From Marinobacter antarcticus (GTDB lineage Bacteria > Pseudomonadota > Gammaproteobacteria > Pseudomonadales > Oleiphilaceae), in the NCBI RefSeq assembly GCF_900142385.1, contig NZ_FRAQ01000001.1, forward strand, positions 2,170,001-2,234,000: a stretch of DNA of 64,000 nucleotides, read 5' to 3'. The notes beneath the pieces were generated by a model. The model ran no database searches, was not told the origin of the DNA, and was given only the letters and a program-made list of their open reading frames with translations. Below, one piece after another: positions 53,160-62,395 of this stretch; the first letter of the stretch is position 1; each line of letters starts with the position of its first letter. The translations under genes were made by a program, and so were the position numbers.

Positions 53160-55257
53160 CGCTGCAACGGAAACCCCCGTGAAACACCGATGGCGGATGG
53201 TTGCAAATGTGCGCCGAGCATTGTTGATGTTGTTCGTATTCGGTCAGACCGCCGTGGCATCTTATTACCTGCTTTGGGTGCTGCCGTACCACGGAGGCAC
53301 TCTGCTGGAAATCGGCATGCTGGTGCTGTTCGCCATACTTTATATGTGGATTGCCGTTGGATTCTGGACAGCAGTATTCGGGTTCGTGATCAGGCTGACG
53401 GGCGGCGACCGCCACTCGATACTCAAACGCCACACGGAACCGGAGCTGATGGAAACGCCGCTGGCGAAAACAGCCGTGTTACTGCCCATCTACCACGAGC
53501 CGGTGCATTGGACCTTAAGCGGCCTGAAAGCTGTGTATCGGGATATCGAGCGCAGCGGCCAGATCGAACACTTCGAGTTTTACATACTCTCCGACAGCCG
53601 GGATCCAGACGTCTGGCTGGAAGAGCAGGTGGCATGGAACAACCTGGCTAAAGAGTTGGGCGCGGAGGGGCGGATTTTCTACCGCCGGCGCCCGGTGAAT
53701 CTCAACTATAAAAGTGGCAACGTTGCGGATTTTCTCCGGCGCTGGGGTAAGCGCTCCAAGTATATGGTGGTGCTGGATGCCGATAGCCTTATGACCGGCA
53801 GTACCATTGTCCGCATGGTGCGGCTCATGGAGCGCGAGCCCGGTGTCGGTATTCTTCAAACCAATCCCAACATCATCAACGGCCAGTCGCTGTTTGCCCG
53901 GATCCAGCAGTTCGCCAATCGGTTTTACTCCACGTTGTTTGCGAATGGGCTGGCGGCCATCCAGATGGGGGACGCCGCATTCTGGGGCCACAACGCCATT
54001 CTCCGTATCGAACCTTTCATGAAACATTGTGGGCTGCGCAAGTTGCCGGGTATCGGGATCTTCGGTGGCCCTATTATGAGCCACGATTTTGTTGAGGCGG
54101 CATACATGGGGCGCGCCGGTTACGAAGTCTGGCTGGAGCCGGGGCTGGGTGGGAGTTATGAAGAATCGCCGCCAACACTGTCCGATGAGCTTGCCCGGGA
54201 CAGCCGCTGGGCCAAAGGCAACCTTCAGCACCTGTGGATTATGTTGCGGGAGCCCAATCTCCGCTTCGCCCATCGTATGGCGTTTCTTAACGGCATCATG
54301 GCGTATGTGGCGTCACCGCTATGGCTGGGGTTCCTGATTCTTACCACGATTGCAGCCGCTGATATGACACTGTCGCCCATCGAATACTTTCCCGACGGCC
54401 ATCAGGGGCTTTTCCCCCTCTGGCCTGAGTGGCGTCCCGAGTGGGCATTGGGTCTTGCTCTGAGTACGCTGGCCCTGCTGTTCCTGCCGAAATTCCTGGC
54501 TATTCTCGACGCCATGATCCACAGGTTCACCGGCGAGTTTGGTGGCCTGTTCCGCCTGTTCTGTAGCGTTATGCTGGAAATTATGATTTCAGTTTTGCTG
54601 GCGCCGCTGCGCATGTGGGCACACAGTCGTTATGTCGTCTCGGCACTGTTGAACGTGTCCCTTGAATGGGCAGGGCAGAACCGCACTGAGGAAACGACCT
54701 GGAAGGACGCCTTTATTACCCAGCTGCCGGGCATGCTGCTGGGTGGTGGCTGGTCCGCGTTCGCCTGGAGCCTCGACACCATGTTTTTCTTATGGTCGCT
54801 GCCCGTTGCTCTGCCGTTAATTCTGGCTGCGCCGACCGCGGTCTATCTCAGCCGGAATTCCCTCGGGCAGGCGCTAAGAAAGCGTCGGCTCCTGCTCATA
54901 CCTGAGGAGAGCGTTGCCATGCCGCTGCTTGAAGACGCCGTGTTGTTCCGCTCCCGTGAAATTGTGAACTCAACCCTTACACCGCTTGAACAGGCGGTGT
55001 TGAGGCTTGACCACAACCGCCTGCACCAGGCGCTGGCCTGGGATCATCGGCTCGGTTCGCGCAAGGCAGAGCTGGAATCGTGCGTGGCACGATGTCTTCA
55101 AGACGGGCCGGATACGCTGTCACGTTCCGAAATGAGCCAGATTGCCAGAGACCGGCAATCACTGAAGGCGTTGCACGAAGGTGCCTGGCGTGCTTCCCCT
55201 GATAGCTTCTGGGGCCGATGTATCGGGCAGCTCAGTGCTCAATCCAAAGACACATAG
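53152..55257 (+). CDS. opgH: Glucans biosynthesis glucosyltransferase OpgH
   Basis: Inner-membrane processive glucosyltransferase (family GT2) that makes the linear beta-1,2-glucan backbone of OPGs from UDP-glucose. 701 residues from the GTG at 53152; E. coli OpgH has 847. Seen: two N-terminal membrane segments (VFGQTAVASYYLLWVLPY near 25 and MLVLFAILYMWIAVGFWTAVFGF near 55-77), DxD in VVLDADSLMTG (Asp209, Asp211), GHNAILRIEPFMKHC, and RDSRWAKGN (QxxRW-like motif near 350), then more membrane segments from about 380. It overlaps the preceding frame by 8 nt; opgD follows. The C-terminus is also shorter than in E. coli. Confidence 0.9.
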   Translation: MDNAATETPVKHRWRMVANVRRALLMLFVFGQTAVASYYLLWVLPYHGGTLLEIGMLVLFAILYMWIAVGFWTAVFGFVIRLTGGDRHSILKRHTEPELMETPLAKTAVLLPIYHEPVHWTLSGLKAVYRDIERSGQIEHFEFYILSDSRDPDVWLEEQVAWNNLAKELGAEGRIFYRRRPVNLNYKSGNVADFLRRWGKRSKYMVVLDADSLMTGSTIVRMVRLMEREPGVGILQTNPNIINGQSLFARIQQFANRFYSTLFANGLAAIQMGDAAFWGHNAILRIEPFMKHCGLRKLPGIGIFGGPIMSHDFVEAAYMGRAGYEVWLEPGLGGSYEESPPTLSDELARDSRWAKGNLQHLWIMLREPNLRFAHRMAFLNGIMAYVASPLWLGFLILTTIAAADMTLSPIEYFPDGHQGLFPLWPEWRPEWALGLALSTLALLFLPKFLAILDAMIHRFTGEFGGLFRLFCSVMLEIMISVLLAPLRMWAHSRYVVSALLNVSLEWAGQNRTEETTWKDAFITQLPGMLLGGGWSAFAWSLDTMFFLWSLPVALPLILAAPTAVYLSRNSLGQALRKRRLLLIPEESVAMPLLEDAVLFRSREIVNSTLTPLEQAVLRLDHNRLHQALAWDHRLGSRKAELESCVARCLQDGPDTLSRSEMSQIARDRQSLKALHEGAWRASPDSFWGRCIGQLSAQSKDT

Positions 55258-55300
55258 GACCTCAGAACGAGGGGCAGAGCAGCATAGGATGAGAGATGCT

Positions 55301-56887
55301 ATGGATCGACGAACGCTTATAAAAACCCTGATAGCCGGCCTTGGGGCGAGCGCGCTGCCGCTGGCGCCTTTGTTGTGGGCGCAGGAGTCTGAGGCTGGTA
55401 GTGGCGATAACGAGAAGCCCTTCAGCTATGCATGGCTGAAGGGACATGCGCGGGAATTGGCCGCTCAGCCTTATCTCTCTCATGAAGGTGAACTGCCGCA
55501 GAGCCTGAAACAATTATCCTGGGACGACTACCAGGCCATCCGGTTCCGGAAAGACCACGCGCTGTGGGCCGATAGCGAGTCTGCGTTTCAGGTACAACTT
55601 TTCCATTTGGGGCTATATTTTCAATCCCCTGTCATCATTCACGAAGTGATTGACGGCACAGCAACCACGCTTCGCTATAACCCCGATTTTTTTGATTACG
55701 AAGGCGAGCAGCCACTCGGCGATCTGCCGAGTAACCTGGGCTACGCGGGGTTCCGCCTCCACTATCAAACCAACTTCTCCCTGGATCTTGCGGCTTTCCT
55801 CGGTGCCAGCTACTTCCGTGCGGTGGGTTCAGAGATGCAGTACGGCATGTCTGCCCGGGGGCTCGCAATTGATACCGGTGTAAACGGCGAAGAGGAGTTC
55901 CCGAGGTTCAGTGCCTTCTGGCTGGAAAAGCCCCAACCCGGCAGCCAGGTAATGCGGGTGTGGGCGTTGCTCGATTCACCCAGCACAGCCGGTGCCTATG
56001 CTTTTGTTCTTGATCCTGGTCGCAACATGGTGATGGATGTAGACGTTGCACTTTATCCCCGTACGGAATTGAAACGTGCCGGCATTGCGCCTCTCACCAG
56101 CATGTACCAGGTAGGTGAAAACAACCGGCGCATGGATTACGACTGGCGATCCGAGATTCACGATTCCGATGGCCTGGCCATGCTGTCCGGCCGTGGCGAA
56201 TGGATTTGGCGACCGCTTGAGAACCCGGCTCACCTGCGTTTTAACAGTTTCAGCGATAACAACCCCCAGGGCTTCGGGCTGCTGCAGCGTGATCGTAATT
56301 TTGACCACTATCAGGACGATGGCGTGTTCTACGAGCGCCGCCCCAGCGTATGGGTGCAGCCAAAAGGCGAGTGGGGTAAGGGCAGTATTGATCTGGTCGA
56401 GATTCCTACTGTGGATGAAACCTTCGATAACATCGTTGCGTTCTGGCACCCGGAGGCACCACTGAAGCCGGGGCAGGAGTATCTGTATGCCTACCGGTTG
56501 CACTGGGGCGAGCGTATGCCAGTCAGCCCGCAAGAACTTGCGACAGTGCAGGCAACCCGCACGGGGCTGGGCGGTGTTATTGGTCAAGATCGAGAGTACT
56601 TCTCCTGGCGGTTTGCCGTGGATTTTGCGGGAGGCGTACTCGATATGTTGGGCGATAATGCCGAAGTTGAGGCTGTCATCAGTGCGAGTCGCGGCGAGGT
56701 GGAAATAACCTCGGCGCGCCCATTGTCTGCAATCAATGGTTATAGAGGGATGTTTGACCTGGTTCCGGGCGACTCCGAAGAACCCGTTAACATCCGTATG
56801 TATCTTCGCCTGGGCGATGAGCCACTCACCGAAACATGGGTGTATCAGTACACGCCGCCACCTGTATCCGAGCGTAAGCTTTACTGA
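55301..56887 (+). CDS. opgD: Tat-exported glucan biosynthesis protein OpgD
   Basis: Periplasmic paralogue of OpgG that shapes periplasmic glucan backbone length. 528 residues. Start set at ATG 55301 (MDRRTLIKTL): E. coli OpgD begins with a near-identical Tat motif (MDRRRFIK), so export is by the twin-arginine route; ATG at 55289 is an alternative. Seen: hydrophobic LIAGLGASALPLAPLLW, the domain start LPQSLKQLSWDDYQAIRF, FLGASYFRAVGSEMQYGMS near 165, LDSPSTAGAYAFVLDPG and DSDGLAMLSGRGEWIWRPL. It follows opgH after 43 nt. The regulatory spacer before the GntR gene comes next. Confidence 0.93.
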   Translation: MDRRTLIKTLIAGLGASALPLAPLLWAQESEAGSGDNEKPFSYAWLKGHARELAAQPYLSHEGELPQSLKQLSWDDYQAIRFRKDHALWADSESAFQVQLFHLGLYFQSPVIIHEVIDGTATTLRYNPDFFDYEGEQPLGDLPSNLGYAGFRLHYQTNFSLDLAAFLGASYFRAVGSEMQYGMSARGLAIDTGVNGEEEFPRFSAFWLEKPQPGSQVMRVWALLDSPSTAGAYAFVLDPGRNMVMDVDVALYPRTELKRAGIAPLTSMYQVGENNRRMDYDWRSEIHDSDGLAMLSGRGEWIWRPLENPAHLRFNSFSDNNPQGFGLLQRDRNFDHYQDDGVFYERRPSVWVQPKGEWGKGSIDLVEIPTVDETFDNIVAFWHPEAPLKPGQEYLYAYRLHWGERMPVSPQELATVQATRTGLGGVIGQDREYFSWRFAVDFAGGVLDMLGDNAEVEAVISASRGEVEITSARPLSAINGYRGMFDLVPGDSEEPVNIRMYLRLGDEPLTETWVYQYTPPPVSERKLY

Positions 56888-56920
56888 TTCATCAACAATC
56901 AGTTAAACGGAACCGTTGGG

Positions 56921-57007
56921 ATTGTTAACAATACTTGCTATGGATTGTTGACAATCCCCAATATCGGGCGTAAATTTTGACGAAATCACGCTCATATTGT
57001 CGACAAA
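56921..57007. promoter_or_regulatory. Three GntR-type operator palindromes upstream of the prp regulator
   Basis: ATTGTTAACAAT at 56921-56932, GGATTGTTGACAATCC at 56942-56957, and ATTGTCGACAAA at 56996-57007. All share TTGT-N2-ACAA, the shape bound by FCD-type GntR regulators. Sites 1 and 2 are 23 nt apart centre to centre; site 3 ends 2 nt before the chosen start codon. They probably mediate autoregulation and control of the prp genes. Confidence 0.75.
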
Positions 57008-57009
57008 CT

Positions 57010-57690
57010 ATGCCGGATATCATTTCTCAAACCTACACCCGTGCCGACGAGGCCTTTGATTGTCTGCAAACAGCGATCGTTAAAGGCGATCTTGCTCCGG
57101 GTGACAAAATCGGTGAGTTGGATCTGTGCTCGCGCTTCGAACTGACGCGCGGCCCGCTTCGAGAGGCTCTCGGCCGCCTCGAATCTCGCGGGCTTCTGGT
57201 TCGTCGGCCTCACGCTGGTGTGAAAGTCGTCTCTGTAAGCGCATCGGAACTGGTGGAGTTGTACCGCATACGGGAAGTCATGGAAGGCCTTGCAGCACGC
57301 CAGGCCGCGGAGCGCATGACCGACCAGGAAATTGCCGACCTTCAGGCTACTCTGGATACCCACGAAGCCATGATCGACGAAGCTCGCGGACAGGCCTATT
57401 ATCAAGCCGAAGGGGACTACGATTTCCACCATCGTATTGCCACCGGCAGCCGGAATACAAAGCTTGCCCAGATGCTCCTTGGTGATCTGTACTACATGGT
57501 GCGAATGTACCGCTATCGGTTGAGCACCTCCGCCGGGCGCCCCCACCGTGCCCTTGGCGAACACCGTCGTATTGTTGAAGCCATTGCCCAGCGCGATGGT
57601 GAGCTTGCAGAATTTCTGATGAAAAGACACATCAACGCCGCTCGTGAAAACATCGAGAAAAAGATTCAGGAAGGCGTTTTATCTATCTGA
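57010..57690 (+). CDS. GntR-family regulator (FCD type) of the methylcitrate operon
   Basis: DNA-binding regulator of 226 residues. Seen: winged HTH near 20-75 (LAPGDKIGELDLCSRFELTRGPLREALGRLESRGLL split as typical GntR), then a helical FCD ligand domain with ELYRIREVMEGLAARQAAE near 80-98, metal-type histidines in YDFHHRIATGSRN (near 140), and HRALGEHRRIVEAI near 180. Start at ATG 57010; a TTG at 56977 would place the third palindrome inside the gene. It precedes prpB by 33 nt on the same strand, so it probably senses methylcitrate or methylisocitrate (inferred from context). Confidence 0.88.
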   Translation: MPDIISQTYTRADEAFDCLQTAIVKGDLAPGDKIGELDLCSRFELTRGPLREALGRLESRGLLVRRPHAGVKVVSVSASELVELYRIREVMEGLAARQAAERMTDQEIADLQATLDTHEAMIDEARGQAYYQAEGDYDFHHRIATGSRNTKLAQMLLGDLYYMVRMYRYRLSTSAGRPHRALGEHRRIVEAIAQRDGELAEFLMKRHINAARENIEKKIQEGVLSI

Positions 57691-57723
57691 CGGTTTTAAC
57701 CATCTGAAGAGAAGGAAAATAAT

Positions 57724-58611
57724 ATGTCCAGCAAACTCTCCCCGGGTGCGCGTTTCCGCAAAGCCCTGAAAGACAACAAGCCCCTGCAGATTGTGGGGAC
57801 CATCAATGCCTACGCGGCCATGATGGCGGAAAAAGTCGGGCACCAGGCTATCTACCTTTCCGGCGGCGGCGTGGCGAACGCCTCCTATGGCCTGCCGGAT
57901 CTGGGCATGACCAGCATGAACGATGTGGTAGAAGACGTGCGCCGCATTACCGCAGCAACCGACCTGCCGTTGCTCGTGGATATTGATACCGGCTGGGGCG
58001 GGGCGTTCAATATTGCCCGTACCATCCGGGAAATGGAACGCGCAGGCGCGGCGGCTGTTCACATTGAAGATCAGGTAGCCCAGAAGCGCTGTGGGCACCG
58101 CCCGAACAAGGAAATCGTTTCCAAAGAAGAAATGGTCGACCGCATCAAAGCAGCTGCCGATGCCCGGGTAGACAAAGACTTCTTTATCATGGCCCGTACC
58201 GATGCGTTCCAGAAGGACGGCCTGGAAGCGGCGATTGATCGCGCCAAGGCCTGTATTGAAGCCGGCGCCGACGGCATCTTCGCCGAAGCGGTTACCGAGC
58301 TGGAACACTACAAAGCCTTCTCTGAAGCCCTGGGTGACGTCCCGCTGCTGGCCAACATCACCGAGTTTGGTGCCACGCCTCTGTACAACCGTAAAGAGCT
58401 GGGCGAATCCGGTGCCAGCATGGTGTTGTACCCGCTCAGCGCCTTCCGCGCCATGAACAAAGCGGCCGTAACTGTGTACCAGAGCATTCTGGAGAAGGGC
58501 GACCAGAAAGACGTGGTTGATCTGATGCAGACCCGCATGGAACTCTACGATTACCTGAACTATCACGATTTCGAACAGAAGCTGGATCAGTTGTTCCAGC
58601 AGTCCAAATAA
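57724..58611 (+). CDS. prpB: 2-methylisocitrate lyase
   Basis: Cleaves 2-methylisocitrate to pyruvate and succinate, the last methylcitrate-cycle step. 295 residues. Seen: LYLSGGGV-type [16 protein letters not shown] near 41-56, DIDTGWGG near 87-94 (Mg site), and the active-site loop [11 protein letters not shown] with catalytic Cys123 (isocitrate lyase family K-K/R-C-G-H). prpC follows after 17 nt. Confidence 0.97.
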   Translation: MSSKLSPGARFRKALKDNKPLQIVGTINAYAAMMAEKVGHQAIYLSGGGVANASYGLPDLGMTSMNDVVEDVRRITAATDLPLLVDIDTGWGGAFNIARTIREMERAGAAAVHIEDQVAQKRCGHRPNKEIVSKEEMVDRIKAAADARVDKDFFIMARTDAFQKDGLEAAIDRAKACIEAGADGIFAEAVTELEHYKAFSEALGDVPLLANITEFGATPLYNRKELGESGASMVLYPLSAFRAMNKAAVTVYQSILEKGDQKDVVDLMQTRMELYDYLNYHDFEQKLDQLFQQSK

Positions 58612-58628
58612 TTAAGGGAGAGCAACCC

Positions 58629-59759
58629 ATGGCAGAAGCAAAAAAATCAGGTGGCGCAGGCCTGCGCGGTCAGGTAGCGGGCGAAACCGCATTGTGCACC
58701 GTTGGTAAAACAGGCACGGGTCTGACTTATCGCGGTTACGACGTCAGCGATCTGGCAGACAACGCCCAGTTTGAAGAAGTCGCCTACCTGCTGCTGCGCG
58801 GCAAACTGCCGAACCAGCAGGAACTGGATGCCTACAAGAAAAAGCTTCAGACCCTGCGTGGGCTGCCCCACGCCCTGAAAACTGTTTTGGAAAACATCCC
58901 CAAAACCGCTCACCCGATGGACGTAATGCGCACCGGCTGCTCCATGCTGGGCAACCTGGAAACCGAGAAGGACTTTAGCGAGCAGGATGACAAGATCGAC
59001 CGTATGCTGGCCTTGTTCCCGTCCATCATCACCTACTGGTACCGTTTCGCCCACGAAGGCGTGCGCATTGAAACCAGCAGTGATGTGGACTCCATTGGTG
59101 GCCATTTCCTCGAGCTGCTTCATGGTAAAAAGCCGAGTGAACTGCACGAGCGGGTGATGAACGTGTCGTTGATCCTCTACGCCGAGCACGAATTCAACGC
59201 CTCCACCTTCACCGCGCGCGTCTGCGCCTCCACGCTGTCTGACATTCACAGCTGTGTGACCGGTGCAATCGGCACCTTGCGTGGCCCACTGCACGGTGGC
59301 GCTAACGAAGCGGCCATGGAACTGATCCAGAAATTCCAGAGTGCTGATGAGGCCGAGAAAGGCGTGATGGGTATGCTCGAGCGGAAGGAAAAGATCATGG
59401 GCTTCGGCCACGCGGTCTACACCGAGTCCGATCCCCGCAACGTGATCATCAAGAAGTGGTCTGAAAAGCTGTCCAGGGAAGCGGGCGATACGGTTCTGTA
59501 CCCGGTATCCGTGCGCTGCGAAGAAGTTATGTGGCGCGAGAAAAAGCTGTTCTGTAATGCTGACTTCTTCCATGCCTCGACTTATCACTTCATGGGCATC
59601 CCGACCGAGCTGTTCACGCCGATTTTCGTTATGTCCCGCGTGTCCGGCTGGACCGCCCACGTGAAAGAGCAGCGCGCCAACAACCGGATAATCCGCCCAA
59701 GCGCCGATTACACTGGCCCGGACCATGCTGAATGGCTGCCGATTGATAAGCGCGCATAA
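58629..59759 (+). CDS. prpC: 2-methylcitrate synthase
   Basis: Condenses propionyl-CoA with oxaloacetate to 2-methylcitrate. 376 residues. Seen: citrate-synthase fold with GLTYRGYDVSDLA near 30, catalytic His region GPLHGGANEAAMELI near 218-232, MGFGHAVYTESDPR near 255, and VSGWTAHVKEQRANNRIIRP near the C-terminus. The short chain and position between prpB and acnD point to PrpC rather than GltA. Confidence 0.96.
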   Translation: MAEAKKSGGAGLRGQVAGETALCTVGKTGTGLTYRGYDVSDLADNAQFEEVAYLLLRGKLPNQQELDAYKKKLQTLRGLPHALKTVLENIPKTAHPMDVMRTGCSMLGNLETEKDFSEQDDKIDRMLALFPSIITYWYRFAHEGVRIETSSDVDSIGGHFLELLHGKKPSELHERVMNVSLILYAEHEFNASTFTARVCASTLSDIHSCVTGAIGTLRGPLHGGANEAAMELIQKFQSADEAEKGVMGMLERKEKIMGFGHAVYTESDPRNVIIKKWSEKLSREAGDTVLYPVSVRCEEVMWREKKLFCNADFFHASTYHFMGIPTELFTPIFVMSRVSGWTAHVKEQRANNRIIRPSADYTGPDHAEWLPIDKRA

Positions 59760-59781
59760 TTCAAGGGATACGACTTTTCTC

Positions 59782-62394
59782 ATGAACACAAACTATCGCA
59801 AACCCCTCCCAGGCACAGACCTGGACTATTTCGACACCCGCGAGGCTGTTGAAGATATCCAGGCTGGCGCCTATGACAAGCTTCCGTACACCTCCAGAAT
59901 CCTGGCCGAACAGCTTGTTCGCCGCTGCGATCCGGATGCTCTGACGGATTCCCTGAAACAGCTCATCGAACGCAAACGCGATCTCGACTTTCCCTGGTAC
60001 CCGGCCCGTGTGGTCTGCCACGACATCCTGGGCCAGACCGCTCTGGTAGATCTGGCTGGCCTGCGCGATGCCATTGCCGAGAAGGGCGGTGATCCCGCCA
60101 AAGTGAACCCGGTTGTTCCCACGCAGCTAATCGTGGATCACTCCCTGGCCGTCGAACACGCTGGCTTTGAGGCCGACGCATTCGAGAAAAACCGGGCTAT
60201 CGAAGACCGCCGCAACGACGACCGTTTCCACTTCATCAACTGGACCAAAACCGCGTTCAAGAACGTGGATGTGATCCCGCCCGGCAACGGCATCATGCAC
60301 CAGATCAATCTGGAGAAAATGTCTCCGGTGGTGCAGGCGCGCGTAGATGGGGAAGGCAAGCGGGTTGCCTTCCCGGATACCTGCGTCGGCACAGACAGCC
60401 ACACGCCAATGGTGGACGCCCTGGGCGTTATCTCCGTGGGTGTGGGTGGTCTGGAAGCCGAGAGCGTAATGCTTGGCCGCGCCTCCATGATGCGCCTGCC
60501 GGATATCGTAGGTGTTGAGCTTGCGGGCAAACTGCAGCCGGGCATTACCAGCACAGACATGGTACTGGCCCTGACCGAGTTCCTGCGTAAAGAGCGTGTA
60601 GTAGGTGCCTACCTGGAATTCTACGGCGAAGGCGCAGACAGCCTGACCATTGGAGACCGCGCCACCATCTCCAACATGACGCCGGAATACGGTGCTACAG
60701 CCGCGATGTTCTACATTGATGGCCAGACCATCGACTACCTGAAGCTGACTGGCCGTGAAGACGAGCAGGTGGCTCTGGTAGAACAGTACGCCAGGCACAC
60801 GGGTCTCTGGGCAGATGCCCTGAAAACCGCTGAGTACGAGCGCGTTCTGAAGTTTGATCTCTCCACCGTTGCCCGCACACTGGCCGGCCCGTCGAACCCA
60901 CACGCGCACCTGCCGACCTCCGAGCTCACAGAGCGCGGGATTGCCGGGGAGTGGGTGAAAGAAGAGGGCAAAATGCCCGATGGCGCCGTTATCATCGCTG
61001 CTATCACCAGCTGTACGAACACCAGCAACCCGCGCAACATGGTGGCTGCCGGCCTTATTGCCCGTAACGCCAACAGGCTGGGCCTGACCCGCAAGCCCTG
61101 GGTGAAGTCCTCGCTGGCCCCGGGCTCCAAAACCGTCAAAATGTACCTGGAAGACGCCAAGCTCTTGTCCGAGCTGGAAAACCTCGGCTTTGGCGTAGTG
61201 GCCTTTGCCTGCACCACCTGTAACGGCATGAGCGGTGCGCTGGATCCGGTCATCCAGAAAGAAGTCGTTGATCGCGATTTGTACGCAACGGCGGTTCTAT
61301 CCGGTAACCGCAACTTCGACGGCCGGATTCACCCCTATGCCAAGCAGGCGTTCCTTGCGTCACCGCCGTTGGTAGTGGCCTACGCGATTGCCGGCACTAT
61401 CCGCTTCGACATCGAAAAAGACGTGCTGGGCTACGACAAAGACGGCAACCCCGTCACCCTGAAAGACATCTGGCCGGATGATGCAGAAATCGACGCCATC
61501 GTGAAACAGTCGGTGAAGCCGGAGCAGTTCCGCAGCACCTACATCCCGATGTTCGACATCACCCGTGATGCCCAGGCCAACACCAATCCGCTGTATGACT
61601 GGCGGCCAACGAGCACCTACATCCGCCGCCCGCCATACTGGGAAGGCGGTATGGTCGGCGAGAAGATGCTCAAAGGCATGCGCCCGCTGGCCGTGCTGCC
61701 AGACAACATCACCACGGATCACCTGTCGCCGTCCAACGCCATCATGATGGACAGCGCCGCCGGTGAATACCTGCACAAAATGGGCCTGCCGGAGGTCGAC
61801 TTTAACTCCTACGCAACCCACCGTGGCGACCACCTGACGGCACAGCGTGCAACCTTTGCCAACCCGAAACTGTTCAACGAAATGGTGTTGGATGAAAACG
61901 GGAACGTGAAACAAGGTTCTTACGCGCGGATCGAGCCGGAAGGCAAGGTCACCCGCATGTGGGAAGCCATTGAAACCTACATGGAGCGCAAGCAGCCACT
62001 GATCATCATCGCCGGTGCGGACTACGGCCAGGGCTCGTCCCGTGACTGGGCCGCGAAAGGCGTGGCGCTGGCAGGTGTTGAAGCGATTGTCGCTGAAGGG
62101 TTCGAGCGTATTCACCGGACCAATCTGGTCGGTATGGGTGTTATGCCTCTGCAGTTTGAGGAAGGCACCACACGCAAAACCCTGGATATTGAAGGGACAG
62201 AAACCTTTGATGTGGAAGGCACGGCTGCACCTGGAGCGAAACTGACTCTGGTTATCCACCGCAAGAACAACAGCACCGAGCGAGTGCCGGTTATTTGCAG
62301 GCTGGATACGGCGGAGGAGCTGTCGATTTATTCTGCTGGTGGCGTGTTGCAGCGTTTTGCTGAGGACTTCCTGCAGTCGGAAGGGGCGGCTTAA
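59782..62394 (+). CDS. acnD: Fe/S-dependent 2-methylcitrate dehydratase
   Basis: Aconitase-family enzyme that dehydrates 2-methylcitrate to 2-methylaconitate (the trans isomer, which PrpF corrects). 870 residues. Start set at ATG 59782 (MNTNYRKPLPG); the frame is open to 59725 inside prpC. Seen: DTCVGTDSHTPMVDALG near 198, the 4Fe-4S cysteines in TSCTNTSNPRNM (near 415) and CTTCNGMSG (near 480), and swivel-domain ITTDHLSPSNAIM and GADYGQGSSRDWAAKG. prpF starts 1 nt after its stop, as expected for the AcnD-PrpF pair. Confidence 0.95.
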   Translation: MNTNYRKPLPGTDLDYFDTREAVEDIQAGAYDKLPYTSRILAEQLVRRCDPDALTDSLKQLIERKRDLDFPWYPARVVCHDILGQTALVDLAGLRDAIAEKGGDPAKVNPVVPTQLIVDHSLAVEHAGFEADAFEKNRAIEDRRNDDRFHFINWTKTAFKNVDVIPPGNGIMHQINLEKMSPVVQARVDGEGKRVAFPDTCVGTDSHTPMVDALGVISVGVGGLEAESVMLGRASMMRLPDIVGVELAGKLQPGITSTDMVLALTEFLRKERVVGAYLEFYGEGADSLTIGDRATISNMTPEYGATAAMFYIDGQTIDYLKLTGREDEQVALVEQYARHTGLWADALKTAEYERVLKFDLSTVARTLAGPSNPHAHLPTSELTERGIAGEWVKEEGKMPDGAVIIAAITSCTNTSNPRNMVAAGLIARNANRLGLTRKPWVKSSLAPGSKTVKMYLEDAKLLSELENLGFGVVAFACTTCNGMSGALDPVIQKEVVDRDLYATAVLSGNRNFDGRIHPYAKQAFLASPPLVVAYAIAGTIRFDIEKDVLGYDKDGNPVTLKDIWPDDAEIDAIVKQSVKPEQFRSTYIPMFDITRDAQANTNPLYDWRPTSTYIRRPPYWEGGMVGEKMLKGMRPLAVLPDNITTDHLSPSNAIMMDSAAGEYLHKMGLPEVDFNSYATHRGDHLTAQRATFANPKLFNEMVLDENGNVKQGSYARIEPEGKVTRMWEAIETYMERKQPLIIIAGADYGQGSSRDWAAKGVALAGVEAIVAEGFERIHRTNLVGMGVMPLQFEEGTTRKTLDIEGTETFDVEGTAAPGAKLTLVIHRKNNSTERVPVICRLDTAEELSIYSAGGVLQRFAEDFLQSEGAA

Positions 62395-62395
62395 A

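Noticed and set aside
58647..59789. 380-residue minus-strand frame
   Set aside because: Antisense shadow of prpC.
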